From NCBI GenBank assembly GCA_021797225.1, contig JAKAAE010000013.1:1-20112 (forward strand): 20,112 nucleotides of DNA. Direction: 5' to 3'. The notes under the pieces were generated by a model. That model was not told the origin of the DNA and searched no databases. It saw nothing but the letters and a program-made list of their open reading frames with translations. Positions 1 through 7,092 of this stretch are shown in pieces. Positions within the stretch are counted from its first letter, which is position 1. Each line of letters opens with the position of its first letter. The translations under genes were made by a program, and so were the position numbers. Source of the DNA: Thermoplasmata archaeon (GTDB lineage: Archaea; Thermoplasmatota; Thermoplasmata; Thermoplasmatales; Thermoplasmataceae).

Positions 1-55
1 TTGATTCTGCTATTTCATTTGCAGGTTTTTTCAGTATCTTCTTCACTGTTTTCAT
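1..55 (-). CDS. 5' end of an unidentified protein (partial)
   Basis: Only the first 18 codons lie in the window, beginning with ATG at 55 and reading MKTVKKILKKPANEIAES. The start is supported by a TATA-like box at 78-87, about 27 nt upstream, which would give a leaderless mRNA. The visible part is lysine-rich and soluble, with no signal peptide or membrane segment. It is too short to assign a family. It is divergent from the KaiC-like/glycosyltransferase operon. Confidence 0.55.
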   Translation of the reverse strand, partial: MKTVKKILKKPANEIAES

Positions 56-77
56 AATAATTGAAAATTAAATTATC

Positions 78-87
78 CTATAAATAT
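78..87 (-). promoter_or_regulatory. TATA box of the leftmost minus-strand gene
   Basis: The plus-strand sequence CTATAAATAT is centred about 27 nt upstream of the ATG at 55, the spacing expected for a leaderless archaeal transcript. It is called from spacing and composition only; no BRE was scored. Confidence 0.4.
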
Positions 88-174
88 GACATGGTAGGAC
101 AATGGTTAAGTATTGGAAACTGGTAAGTAAATCTTAATATAAGAAAATATGTTAATACAAAGAACCTTGTAATC

Positions 175-603
175 ATGAATTCTAATTCTTCCCTAACAAG
201 GATCGATACAGGTATGGACCAGTGGAAAATTAAAGAAGAAATCTCCAAATTTATCTCAGAAATTTCAAAATATGTAACAAAATATAATATAAAGAGGCTG
301 GTAATAGACTCAATAGAGCCACTGGAAGTAAACGGCAGTGAGGAAAGTATCAGATATCTTTTCAACGAGTTGAGAAATCTGGATTGCGTGATAGTATGTA
401 CAAAATTCATAAACAATATTAATGCAAATCCCATAGAGGACCTTTATTTCACTGGTATTGCTGAAATTGGGCAGATTATAACTGAGAATCAGATTAAAAA
501 TTTACTGATATTAAAAAAATTCAACCTTACAGCCGATGCAAGGCGAATAGTGGAATTTGAAATTAATGTTGATGGAGAGCTGGAAATAGCAGGCAGAAAA
601 TGA
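175..603 (+). CDS. KaiC/RecA-fold protein lacking the Walker A half
   Basis: This 142-residue protein resembles the second half of a KaiC-family RecA-fold ATPase. A Walker B-like strand RLVIDSIEPL (residues 41-50, Asp45) is followed by a helix (ESIRYLFNEL), the strand CVIVCTK, and a C-terminal stretch like the KaiC block ending in a Lys-rich turn (LLILKKFNL) and an I..DGELEI strand. No P-loop (GxxGxGKT/S) is present. The frame is open upstream only to the stop at 124-126, and only about 120 bp separate it from the divergent gene, so the P-loop half cannot be encoded here. Its stop overlaps the next gene's start (ATGA at 600-603), so it is translationally coupled to the glycosyltransferase. 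It may be a truncated gene, or a non-ATPase KaiC-fold partner kept on purpose. The fold is my reading of motif order, not a search result. Confidence 0.6.
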   Translation: MNSNSSLTRIDTGMDQWKIKEEISKFISEISKYVTKYNIKRLVIDSIEPLEVNGSEESIRYLFNELRNLDCVIVCTKFINNINANPIEDLYFTGIAEIGQIITENQIKNLLILKKFNLTADARRIVEFEINVDGELEIAGRK

Positions 604-2087
604 ATAAAAATCCGTATATAATTGCATTGACATCGATTTTTGTCATTGATCTGTACCTTTATTTTCTGATAACATCACTTGTTATTCTGGATAAAACTTT
701 TATTCTCAAAGTATTGAGTGCACTTCTGATTCTTATAAATGGTTTTTTCATAATGCATTCCCTGGAATATATGTATTATTATGTATCTGCTTCATCAAAA
801 TATGAAAAAAGTGTGACATATTATTTTAGTATGTATTTTCCCTTCAAAACTTCAGTATTTATAGCCTGTTACAATGAATCTACAGATGTACTCGAGGAAA
901 CAATTATAAAAATAAAGCAGATGTGTAAAATTGGAAATGGAGTATTGTATATACTGGACGACTCAACTGATAAAGATAAAGCTAGGGCAGTACAGGAATT
1001 GTGTGTGAAATATAGGGTTATATACATACACAGGGAAAACAGGCGCGGATATAAAGCCGGAGCATTAAATGATATTTTAAATACAATCGATACAAAATAT
1101 TTTGCCGTTTTTGATGCGGATCAGCATCCCTTGCCGGAATTTCTGAATGAAACCATGCCGGTTATCGATGACGATGATAAGATAGCACTTGTTCAGGTTC
1201 CACAAAAGTATGAAAATAATAAAACCAATGTTGCTAAGGGTGCAAATGATATACAGGAAGTTTTTTATAATTTTATAACCGAGGGTAAGAGCCTTGAGGA
1301 CAGTATGTTTTCATGCGGGTCCAATGTAATTTACAGAACAGAAGCGGTTAGGTCTGTTGGCGGATTCGATGAAAACAATGTAACAGAAGACCTTGCAACA
1401 TCAATAAAACTCCATGAAAAAGGATATAGAACCGTATATTATAGCCGGCCTCTTGCATTAGGTGAAGCACCACAAACCTTGAATTCCTATTTTATACAAC
1501 AATCAAGGTGGGCCCAGGGGTCTATGGGAATATTTTTCAAGACGGTCAAATTATTGTTTAAAAGAAATGGGCTTACAATAAGACAGAAATTCGGATATCT
1601 TGTAACGACATCATGGTATTTTGTTGGATTAGTCAATATGATCATGATTATATTTCCATTACTTTTCATATTTTTCCATGTTATTTCAATAATAACACCA
1701 TCCGTGTATATTTTCATACTTGCATTTTATATACTGTTTGAATTTTTTGCTTTTTCGATAACTATTGTCAATATACAGAAATCGTTGATACCGGTACTCA
1801 GGAATATTTCATTGACTTTTATATCCAGCCCTATATTTGTAAAATCTGCCTTCTATGCTCTCCTGGGAAAACGTACTTCATTTAAGGTTACTCCCAAGGG
1901 AGATTCAACTAAATTGCCATTGAGAGGTATATGGGCGCAGATATTGCTGATCCTGGTAACCGGTTCAGGAGTCATATATTCTGTTATCCGGTATATTTAC
2001 GGAGGAACTATACAGTATCTGTTCAATGGTATCTTTATGTTTTATTTCTTTATTCTTTCAAGCACAGTATTTTATTATAATAAATAA
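600..2087 (+). CDS. Membrane-bound family 2 glycosyltransferase (cellulose/hyaluronan synthase-like)
   Basis: This processive-type GT2 enzyme of 495 residues probably transfers sugars from a nucleotide-sugar donor and may extrude the glycan. The catalytic signature is complete: the nucleotide-binding strand and DDST (120-123), DAD (172-174, the DxD metal site), TED (262-264, catalytic base) and QQSRW (300-304, the QxxRW acceptor motif). Two membrane segments precede the catalytic domain (about 9-29 and 34-54) and about five follow (335-361, 366-390, 400-420, 444-465, 473-492), with a basic amphipathic loop near 422-433 (GKRTSFKVTPKG). This is the topology of BcsA-like synthases. No PilZ domain is seen. 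Its ATG overlaps the upstream stop by 4 nt, so the two proteins are probably made together. The product is unknown; an extracellular polysaccharide or a glycolipid are both possible in a wall-less archaeon. Confidence 0.9.
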   Translation: MNKNPYIIALTSIFVIDLYLYFLITSLVILDKTFILKVLSALLILINGFFIMHSLEYMYYYVSASSKYEKSVTYYFSMYFPFKTSVFIACYNESTDVLEETIIKIKQMCKIGNGVLYILDDSTDKDKARAVQELCVKYRVIYIHRENRRGYKAGALNDILNTIDTKYFAVFDADQHPLPEFLNETMPVIDDDDKIALVQVPQKYENNKTNVAKGANDIQEVFYNFITEGKSLEDSMFSCGSNVIYRTEAVRSVGGFDENNVTEDLATSIKLHEKGYRTVYYSRPLALGEAPQTLNSYFIQQSRWAQGSMGIFFKTVKLLFKRNGLTIRQKFGYLVTTSWYFVGLVNMIMIIFPLLFIFFHVISIITPSVYIFILAFYILFEFFAFSITIVNIQKSLIPVLRNISLTFISSPIFVKSAFYALLGKRTSFKVTPKGDSTKLPLRGIWAQILLILVTGSGVIYSVIRYIYGGTIQYLFNGIFMFYFFILSSTVFYYNK

Positions 2088-2132
2088 GACCCGGAAATAT
2101 AGGAAAGGATTAATTTTCAGGATTTATGTAAC

Positions 2133-2489
2133 CTATAATTGTGGCTGAAATGTTAAACTTACATTGATTCCGCCGGGAAAGCTTATCCCGATATCAAGAT
2201 AAAGTGCACCGATCTTTACGGCTATTGCATCCAGGTCTTTCTTCTCCTTCTGGAACCATCGACTTAGCAAATCAACAATATCTGGGCGTTTTGCCATTAT
2301 GGAATTCACAAAATTATTGAGCTTGAGAATTTTAAAATATGCATCATAGGGCTTCAAATCCCGTTCTAAGGTTATTTTCATTTCTTCATAAAGCTTCTCC
2401 ATAAATTTCCCAAGGTCGGTATAATCCTGTATAAAATCATTTTCTGTTGTATTTCCTGTTTTCCACTTCTCATACAATTGATCCAACAT
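2133..2489 (-). CDS. Unidentified 118-residue protein
   Basis: I do not recognise the family. The N-terminal 70 residues are charged and helical (YEKWKTGNTTENDFIQDY, then EKLYEEMK), compatible with a small helical or coiled-coil protein. The last 30 residues turn hydrophobic with alternating strands (IGALYLDIGISF, GGINVSLTFQP). There are no cysteines, no signal peptide and no membrane helix. It has its own promoter: the AT-rich box at 2507-2520 lies about 25 nt upstream of the ATG at 2489. It converges on the glycosyltransferase (45 bp apart) and is divergent from the aldo/keto reductase, so it is a single-gene unit. Confidence 0.65.
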   Translation of the reverse strand: MLDQLYEKWKTGNTTENDFIQDYTDLGKFMEKLYEEMKITLERDLKPYDAYFKILKLNNFVNSIMAKRPDIVDLLSRWFQKEKKDLDAIAVKIGALYLDIGISFPGGINVSLTFQPQL

Positions 2490-2506
2490 AATAATCTAAG
2501 GTATTA

Positions 2507-2520
2507 TTTTATAAATATAT
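2507..2520 (-). promoter_or_regulatory. TATA-like element of the 2133-2489 gene
   Basis: TTTTATAAATATAT (plus strand) is centred about 24 nt upstream of the minus-strand ATG at 2489, consistent with leaderless transcription. Confidence 0.35.
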
Positions 2521-2582
2521 TTAGCTTATTTAAAAATATCTGAGAATATTATTATTTATATATTTGGCAAAAACATAATCTA

Positions 2583-2590
2583 TTTAAATA
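2583..2590 (+). promoter_or_regulatory. TATA box of the aldo/keto reductase gene
   Basis: TTTAAATA is centred about 25 nt upstream of the ATG at 2612. That spacing puts transcription start at or next to this ATG, which favours it over the in-frame GTG at 2597. Confidence 0.45.
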
Positions 2591-2611
2591 CAATTCGTGA
2601 TGAGGAATTAC

Positions 2612-3448
2612 ATGATATACAGGGAATTCGGTAATACGTCATTTAAAACATCTTGCATTGGAATGGGTACATATTACGATATGAGGTGGATTTTTAAAAC
2701 ATATCTGGACATTTATACTGGAAGGGAACAGAAAGAAGATGCAATAAAATCAGGAATTGATAATGGAATAAATCTTATTGATACTGCAGAACTTTACCGG
2801 ACTGAAAAAATTATAGCACCTGTCATTAAAAATTACAAACGTGATGAACTCTTTATAGCTACTAAGGTATTTCCCACACATTTATCTCCAAACTCTTTAG
2901 AGAGGGCATTGAGTAGAAGCCTGAAAAACCTGGAAACAGATTATATTGATCTATACCAAATCCATTTTCCAAATCCTACAATTGATCTCAAAAAGACTTT
3001 AAGAACAATGGAAAGAATGATAGATGCAGGGAAGATGAAATATATTGGCCTCAGTAATTTCTCTCTCAATCTATTAAAAAGAGCTCAGGATATTCTATCA
3101 AAACACGAAATAACTTCTATACAGATAAATTACAATATATTCCACAGAAAAAGCCAGAATGATCTGATTAAATACTGTGAACAAAATCATATAGCCGTAA
3201 TGGCATATTTCCCTCTGGGTCATGGCAGGGTTGCGCAGAAACAGTACAATGAATATTTTGATTATATAAGAAAAACAATAGGAGATGTACCCAATGCAAA
3301 TATTGCATTAGCATATTTAATAAGTAAAAATCAGAATGTGTTTCCGATACCTCGGGCTTCTAATAGACTTCATGTAACACAGAATGCTAAATATTCAGAT
3401 ATTATATTAAATGAAGAGGATATAAAATATCTGGAGGAAAAACTATAA
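2612..3448 (+). CDS. Aldo/keto reductase
   Basis: This cytosolic NAD(P)H-dependent oxidoreductase of the aldo/keto reductase superfamily forms a TIM barrel and reduces carbonyl compounds. The catalytic tetrad is visible (numbering from the ATG at 2612, 278 residues): Asp57 in NLIDTAELY, Tyr62, Lys85 in FIATKVFP and His118 in DLYQIHFPN. Later strands carry GLSNFS, QINYNIFHR and the cofactor-binding segment PIPRASNRLHVTQN near the C terminus. A longer frame opens with GTG at 2597, but the N terminus MIYREFGNTSFKTSCIGMGT aligns with the usual family start, and both a TATA box and a GAGG motif at 2602-2605 point to 2612. The substrate cannot be told. In this lineage such enzymes may act on sugar aldehydes or detoxify aldehydes. 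It is a single-gene unit. Confidence 0.9.
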   Translation: MIYREFGNTSFKTSCIGMGTYYDMRWIFKTYLDIYTGREQKEDAIKSGIDNGINLIDTAELYRTEKIIAPVIKNYKRDELFIATKVFPTHLSPNSLERALSRSLKNLETDYIDLYQIHFPNPTIDLKKTLRTMERMIDAGKMKYIGLSNFSLNLLKRAQDILSKHEITSIQINYNIFHRKSQNDLIKYCEQNHIAVMAYFPLGHGRVAQKQYNEYFDYIRKTIGDVPNANIALAYLISKNQNVFPIPRASNRLHVTQNAKYSDIILNEEDIKYLEEKL

Positions 3449-3517
3449 TGTAGAAATTTCTATATATATTTATATTGTTTTCAAAGTATCATGATAATGT
3501 ATGTTTTTGGATTTTTA

Positions 3518-3563
3518 ACCTGAAAGCGGGAAGTTCCATGCGTTAGTTTGGGGAGGATGTCAC
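3518..3563 (+). mobile_element. Probable right-end relic of an IS605/IS1341-type element
   Basis: The segment contains TGAAAGCGGGAAG, a CATGCG block and GGGGAGGATGTCAC. This arrangement resembles, from memory, the conserved stretch at the tnpB 3' end and right end of archaeal IS605-type elements, where the omega RNA ends. No tnpB precedes it: the gene upstream is the aldo/keto reductase. A 26-nt portion (3521-3546) matches 17782-17807 at 20 of 26 positions. The assignment rests on similarity recalled by eye and on this internal match. Confidence 0.4.
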
Positions 3564-3712
3564 TCAAAATCTTATTACCGTTATTCAGCGATATCTTGTT
3601 AAAGCATTACTAATAGTTAAGCTCTATCACCAATCATTCAATAGTATTTATCGTATCCGGGCAATTTGAAAATAAATATAAATAAGAGAATTTAATATTA
3701 CAATGGAGAGAA

Positions 3713-4027
3713 ATGATAATAGCGTTGGTATCATTTATTGGAGGAAGACTATCAGAGGCCAGCAACGATTCTCCCATGGACATGGATGATATGAAAAAGA
3801 CACTTGCATATGCATTCCTGTATGATTTTCCGGTAAACGTTTATACAGACAATAAAGAATATAGAATTTTTTCCTTACTATCGATTAAATACAATGACCG
3901 TGGAAATCTGTTCTTTTCCGGAACATATTATTCAAATAGTGTAAGAATTAAGAAAAACTTTTCATGGAGAGAGATAAAAAGAATTGAAATCAATATAGAA
4001 AAAGAACCTGAAAAATCCGTTTATTAA
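3713..4027 (+). CDS. Unidentified 104-residue protein, possibly a small beta-barrel
   Basis: I do not recognise the family. After a short hydrophobic N terminus (MIIALVSFIGG) and an acidic, Met-rich linker (residues about 20-28), the body alternates charged and hydrophobic residues in predicted strands: VNVYTDNKEYRIFSLLSIKY, GNLFFSGTYY, SVRIKKNFSW, IKRIEINIE. That pattern suggests a small all-beta fold such as an Sm-like or SH3-like barrel, which is inference only. A GGAGAG motif lies 4-9 nt upstream of the ATG and a TATA-like ATAAATATAAATA run around 3671-3684 gives a leader of about 9 nt. It converges on the helicase with 21 bp between stop codons. An internal ATG (3779) is an alternative start. 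Confidence 0.6.
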   Translation: MIIALVSFIGGRLSEASNDSPMDMDDMKKTLAYAFLYDFPVNVYTDNKEYRIFSLLSIKYNDRGNLFFSGTYYSNSVRIKKNFSWREIKRIEINIEKEPEKSVY

Positions 4028-4048
4028 AAATTATTTCAAAAAACCAAA

Positions 4049-5362
4049 TCAGTATTCCCTTTTATGGAAATTTCTGCCGTTTCTCGGAGTTCTACTTCTA
4101 TTTCTATCTCCTGATTCAGGTCTTCTGTTTCTGTTGTAGGATGGTCTGGAATTCCTCTGGAAACCAGAATCCCTAGTATTGTCTTCATTATCCCTGAACT
4201 GTGAGATCAGACTTCCGTAATTTATATCCTTATATTCGGACTCAAGATTTACATCTATTTTTTCCATTTTTATTTTATTTCTCCTCTGAATGCTCTGGAT
4301 CAACCCGCGCTGATCAGCATCGAATATTGTCATTGCTCTGCCATCCTTTCCCATTCTCCCGGATCTTCCGACCCTGTGTGCATAGGTTTCAGTGCTGTCA
4401 GGGGCATCAAAGTTAATAATATCAGTTATATTTGGGATGTCCAGTCCACGGGCCGCAACATTGGTCGCAACCAGTATGCCCGCATCCATATGCCTGAAAT
4501 CGTTAATAGACCTCTCACGTGCATGCTGCTTCATTCCCCCATGTATTAGTATATTATTGAATCCTGATCTCGATAGTATGAGATTCAAAAGGTCTCCAGA
4601 TCTCTGGGTTTTAACAAAGACTATTGCCTTTCTGGATCCGTAATTATGTATATATGACATCAAAGTCGAGAATTTATCAAATTTTTCAGAAATAGTATAA
4701 AGATGTTTTATAGATTCTGGAATAGCTTCCTCTCCACCCGCGCTAACGAACTCCGGCGACTTCATGAAATTCTTTGCTATAGTTTTTACCTCATTTGACA
4801 ATGTTGCAGATAAAAGTATGGTCTGGTGTTCATCTGAAACGAATGATATAACCTTCTTTATATCATCTATGAAACCCATATCAAGCATTAAATCTGCCTC
4901 ATCAAGAACAAGGTATTTCACATGTTCAAGCTTCAGATAACCCTGATTATGGAGATCCAGTATCCTTCCCGGCGTACCAACGACAATATCGGATCCGGGT
5001 AATTGCTCTACCTGTTTGGATATTGATGCTCCTCCATAGACCGTTGTGGATTTTATCCCGGATATCTTTCCGAGTCTTGTAGCAACCCTGTATGTCTGCA
5101 GGGCAAGCTCTCTTGTTGGTAAAACTATGAGGGCTTTAACATTCCTTCCTTTCATTGATTCAATGGAATTTAATACAGGCAGGAGATATGCTGCTGTTTT
5201 TCCTGAACCTGTTTTAGAACGTATAATCACATCTTTCCCGCTTAATACGACGGGTATTGATTTGTCCTGTATTTCTGTTGGCTCAGTAAATTTCATTAAA
5301 CTTAATGATTTTTTTAGATTAGCTGATATATTCATATTCTCAAAACTAGACAATTTAAACAC
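4049..5362 (-). CDS. DEAD-box ATP-dependent RNA helicase
   Basis: This 437-residue RNA helicase is of the DeaD/CshA type and would unwind structured RNA in ribosome assembly or mRNA turnover. All core motifs are present in order: Q motif FTEPTEIQ (25-32), Walker A SKTGSGKT (49-56), PTRELA (82-87), GTPGR (129-133), DEAD (154-157), SAT (185-187), IVFVKT (247-252), ATNVAARGLDIP (299-310) and HRVGRSGR (329-336). A tail from about residue 395 is rich in Arg, Asn and Ser (NRNRRPESGDRNRSR), likely a disordered RNA-binding extension. The start is GTG at 5362; the next in-frame ATG would remove only nine residues. An AT-rich TATA-like run at 5385-5396 lies about 28 nt upstream. It is separated from the dehydrogenase upstream by about 60 bp and probably has its own promoter. 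Confidence 0.95.
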   Translation of the reverse strand: MFKLSSFENMNISANLKKSLSLMKFTEPTEIQDKSIPVVLSGKDVIIRSKTGSGKTAAYLLPVLNSIESMKGRNVKALIVLPTRELALQTYRVATRLGKISGIKSTTVYGGASISKQVEQLPGSDIVVGTPGRILDLHNQGYLKLEHVKYLVLDEADLMLDMGFIDDIKKVISFVSDEHQTILLSATLSNEVKTIAKNFMKSPEFVSAGGEEAIPESIKHLYTISEKFDKFSTLMSYIHNYGSRKAIVFVKTQRSGDLLNLILSRSGFNNILIHGGMKQHARERSINDFRHMDAGILVATNVAARGLDIPNITDIINFDAPDSTETYAHRVGRSGRMGKDGRAMTIFDADQRGLIQSIQRRNKIKMEKIDVNLESEYKDINYGSLISQFRDNEDNTRDSGFQRNSRPSYNRNRRPESGDRNRSRTPRNGRNFHKREY

Positions 5363-5421
5363 TGATAGTATATATTATATTAAGATATATACTTAATTAT
5401 TCAAATTTTTTATGTTGAATT

Positions 5422-6312
5422 TCATATGTAATCATTTCTATTAACAACATTTTTTGGCTTACCTTTTAAATATGCTGATACATTCTGGAAGGCTTTTTCT
5501 ACAGGTACAATCATAAAATTTCTGGTGAGGCCCGCTACATGTGGCGTGACCATCACATTATCAGGTATTTTTCCTTCTATTTTAGGTTCTCCCCACCATA
5601 CATCGGTCAGGAACCATTTATTGTTATTCTCAGAAAGATATCTTATCATATCTTCTTTCTTGACAATTTCAGCTCTTCCCACATTTATAATTATATTTCC
5701 CCTGAACTTATTCAGAAGCTCGTAATCAATGAACCCTCTTGTATACCTGTTCAGTGGAAGCGTGATAGCCATTATATCGGCATTCTGCGGGATATATAAT
5801 TTATCCCTAGTAAAGAGGTCAATATTATTGTCTGATGGGTCTGTCCTTCCGAATCCGATGCTTTTCATGCCGAATGCATGTGCTATTCGTGCCATTTCCC
5901 TTCCAATTCCACCATATCCCATAATACCCAGTGTCTGACCATAGAGTGAATCCGATAGCTTCCTTTCATATTTCCCATTACGTATTAATGAGTTGGATTG
6001 ACAGATATTCTTGTATTTTGCTAAAAGAAGGGCAAATGCGTGCTCCGCTACAGGAATAGACCAGGCATCTGCATTGCTGCATATGACAACATTATTAGGT
6101 ATGGTCTTAAAGTCCAGATGATTAACACCTGCCGATATGCTTTGCATGAAAATTGTTTTCTTTCCAATAGCCGGTTTTCCCGCAAAAACAACAATCTCAG
6201 CATCATCCGAAAATCCTTTAATAATTTCACAACCTGTCTGTGTTTCAAGTTCCTTTATAACTTCATCTGATATGGTCAAAGAAGAAAAATTTACCTGTAA
6301 ACTTATTTTCAT
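5422..6312 (-). CDS. D-isomer-specific 2-hydroxyacid dehydrogenase
   Basis: This cytosolic oxidoreductase interconverts a 2-oxoacid and a D-2-hydroxyacid. At 296 residues it is slightly shorter than the usual family length (about 310-330) through a compact N-terminal lobe. The Rossmann glycine motif GYGGIG is at 132-137, and the catalytic triad is Arg213 (NVGRAEIV), Glu242 (WWGEP) and His258 (TPHVAG). After the second Rossmann strand the sequence is GFGRTDPS with an Arg in place of the acidic residue typical of NAD enzymes, suggesting NADP(H). Glyoxylate/hydroxypyruvate reductase-like activity is therefore plausible. The substrate is not determinable from sequence. The TATA-like box at 6335-6344 sits about 27 nt upstream of the ATG, so it is probably leaderless. 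Confidence 0.9.
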   Translation of the reverse strand: MKISLQVNFSSLTISDEVIKELETQTGCEIIKGFSDDAEIVVFAGKPAIGKKTIFMQSISAGVNHLDFKTIPNNVVICSNADAWSIPVAEHAFALLLAKYKNICQSNSLIRNGKYERKLSDSLYGQTLGIMGYGGIGREMARIAHAFGMKSIGFGRTDPSDNNIDLFTRDKLYIPQNADIMAITLPLNRYTRGFIDYELLNKFRGNIIINVGRAEIVKKEDMIRYLSENNNKWFLTDVWWGEPKIEGKIPDNVMVTPHVAGLTRNFMIVPVEKAFQNVSAYLKGKPKNVVNRNDYI

Positions 6313-6334
6313 AGATGCTTAATAAACGATATTA

Positions 6335-6344
6335 TTAAAATATT
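6335..6344 (-). promoter_or_regulatory. TATA box of the 2-hydroxyacid dehydrogenase gene
   Basis: TTAAAATATT (plus strand) is centred about 27 nt upstream of the ATG at 6312. Confidence 0.4.
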
Positions 6345-6407
6345 GTTTTTATAAATTGTGAATTAGCATGTCAAAATTTTTATATTAGATTTAGAATATT
6401 TAATTAA

Positions 6408-6423
6408 ATTTAAATATTTAAAT
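6408..6423. repeat. 16-bp perfect AT palindrome
   Basis: ATTTAAATATTTAAAT equals its own reverse complement. It contains two overlapping TATA-like octamers. In DNA this AT-rich it may be chance. Confidence 0.4.
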
Positions 6424-6595
6424 ATGGATTAACAAAGGGAAGACAGGTATTTAGCTCTACTAAATAGACAGATTACATCTTAGCCTTTGTCATTTACTAT
6501 AGATATATTGGTGCAATTCCATACGAATAATGTTAATTATATAATGTATGTACACTCTATTACGTCTATTTACGATTTTATTATTTATATAACTA

Positions 6596-6616
6596 AAAAT
6601 TTTTGTTAAAAATTTT
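6596..6616. repeat. 9-bp inverted repeat with 3-nt loop
   Basis: The arms 6596-6604 and 6608-6616 are perfectly complementary around GTT. It is pure A/T, so the hairpin would be weak. There is no adjacent gene end for it to terminate. Confidence 0.4.
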
Positions 6617-6682
6617 AAATAATTTAGCGATTAATAGTATAAAATGTAGAAATAATTAAATAGTATGATTTCAATAAAATAA

Positions 6683-6692
6683 CTTATAAATA
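6683..6692 (+). promoter_or_regulatory. TATA box ahead of the small membrane gene pair
   Basis: CTTATAAATA is a good archaeal box A. Transcription starting about 26 nt downstream (near 6713) would give a leader of roughly 35 nt before the Shine-Dalgarno motif at 6736-6741, unlike the leaderless genes elsewhere in the window. Confidence 0.4.
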
Positions 6693-6735
6693 ACAAAAGA
6701 GCAGCATATAAGAAAAGAAAACTAAGGAAACGAGA

Positions 6736-6741
6736 GAGGTG
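6736..6741 (+). promoter_or_regulatory. Shine-Dalgarno motif that implies an ATT start
   Basis: GAGGTG lies 4 and 7 nt upstream of two successive ATT codons (6746 and 6749) of an open frame and has no ATG at a usable distance. A GTG inside the motif opens another frame that stops after four codons. The motif is the main reason to start the first small membrane protein here. Confidence 0.4.
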
Positions 6742-6748
6742 GGATATT

Positions 6749-6898
6749 ATTAAAATTGCCGGCTCATCCTTTACTCTTATTATGATATCCGGTTTTTTGA
6801 TATTTCATCACCTTATCTTCCTATATTTATCAGTTATACCACCTATTATGATGGCCTTTCCCAGGGGGAAGATGGGAGAAAACCGCTGGTTACCATGA
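6749..6898 (+). CDS. Small membrane protein A, apparent ATT start
   Basis: This protein of about 49 residues is not recognised. It is nearly all hydrophobic (SSFTLIMISGFLIFHH, then LIFLYLSVIPPIMMAF) and ends in a basic, polar tail (PRGKMGENRWLP), so it could form one or two membrane helices. The first ATG in frame is 6782, which would give a 38-residue version. The stronger signal is the GAGGTG motif before ATT codons at 6746/6749. The frame stays open upstream to 6683 with a basic stretch (KKRKLRKRERW), so an even longer form cannot be ruled out. The stop TGA overlaps the ATG of the next gene, indicating coupled translation. Alternatively the two are halves of one protein split by a frameshift. 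Confidence 0.4.
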   Translation: MKIAGSSFTLIMISGFLIFHHLIFLYLSVIPPIMMAFPRGKMGENRWLP

Positions 6899-7092
6899 TT
6901 TTACTTGGATTTGCAATGATATTTTCCTTTCCATCCACTGAAGGATATCTATTCAATAGCGATACTACTATAACCAGAGAGAATCTTTTCATAATACTTG
7001 CCATGATACCTCAATCAGTATATATAGCAACAAATGTCCGTAAAATCGTTACGATAGTCAGACGGCCAAAAAGACGGTATGCTGTTAAATAA
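6895..7092 (+). CDS. Small membrane protein B
   Basis: This 65-residue protein is of no recognised family. Two hydrophobic stretches (residues about 1-13 and 30-46) flank a polar segment (TEGYLFNSDTTITREN), and the C terminus is strongly basic (VRRPKRRYAVK), placing it in the cytoplasm by the positive-inside rule. The ATG overlaps the stop of small membrane protein A by ATGA, so the two are likely co-translated and may form a complex. No downstream gene follows for about 390 bp. Confidence 0.5.
   Translation: MILLGFAMIFSFPSTEGYLFNSDTTITRENLFIILAMIPQSVYIATNVRKIVTIVRRPKRRYAVK

Larger units (their letters stand above)
6345..6682. other. AT-rich gene-free region
   Basis: I see no coding sequence here on either strand. 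It contains a 16-nt perfect AT palindrome at 6408-6423 and a 9-bp perfect hairpin at 6596-6616. A CTTATAAATA box at its right edge (6683-6692) could serve the small membrane genes that follow. No tRNA or recognisable ncRNA was found. Confidence 0.5.

Noticed and set aside
78..434. 118-codon minus-strand open frame opposite the KaiC-like gene
   Set aside because: It is antisense to a protein with recognisable KaiC motifs that is coupled to the glycosyltransferase. Its own translation shows no family features.
2345..2362. Sequence GGGCTTCAAATCCC resembling a tRNA T-loop
   Set aside because: No acceptor stem, anticodon arm or D-arm can be placed around it, and it lies inside a coding frame.
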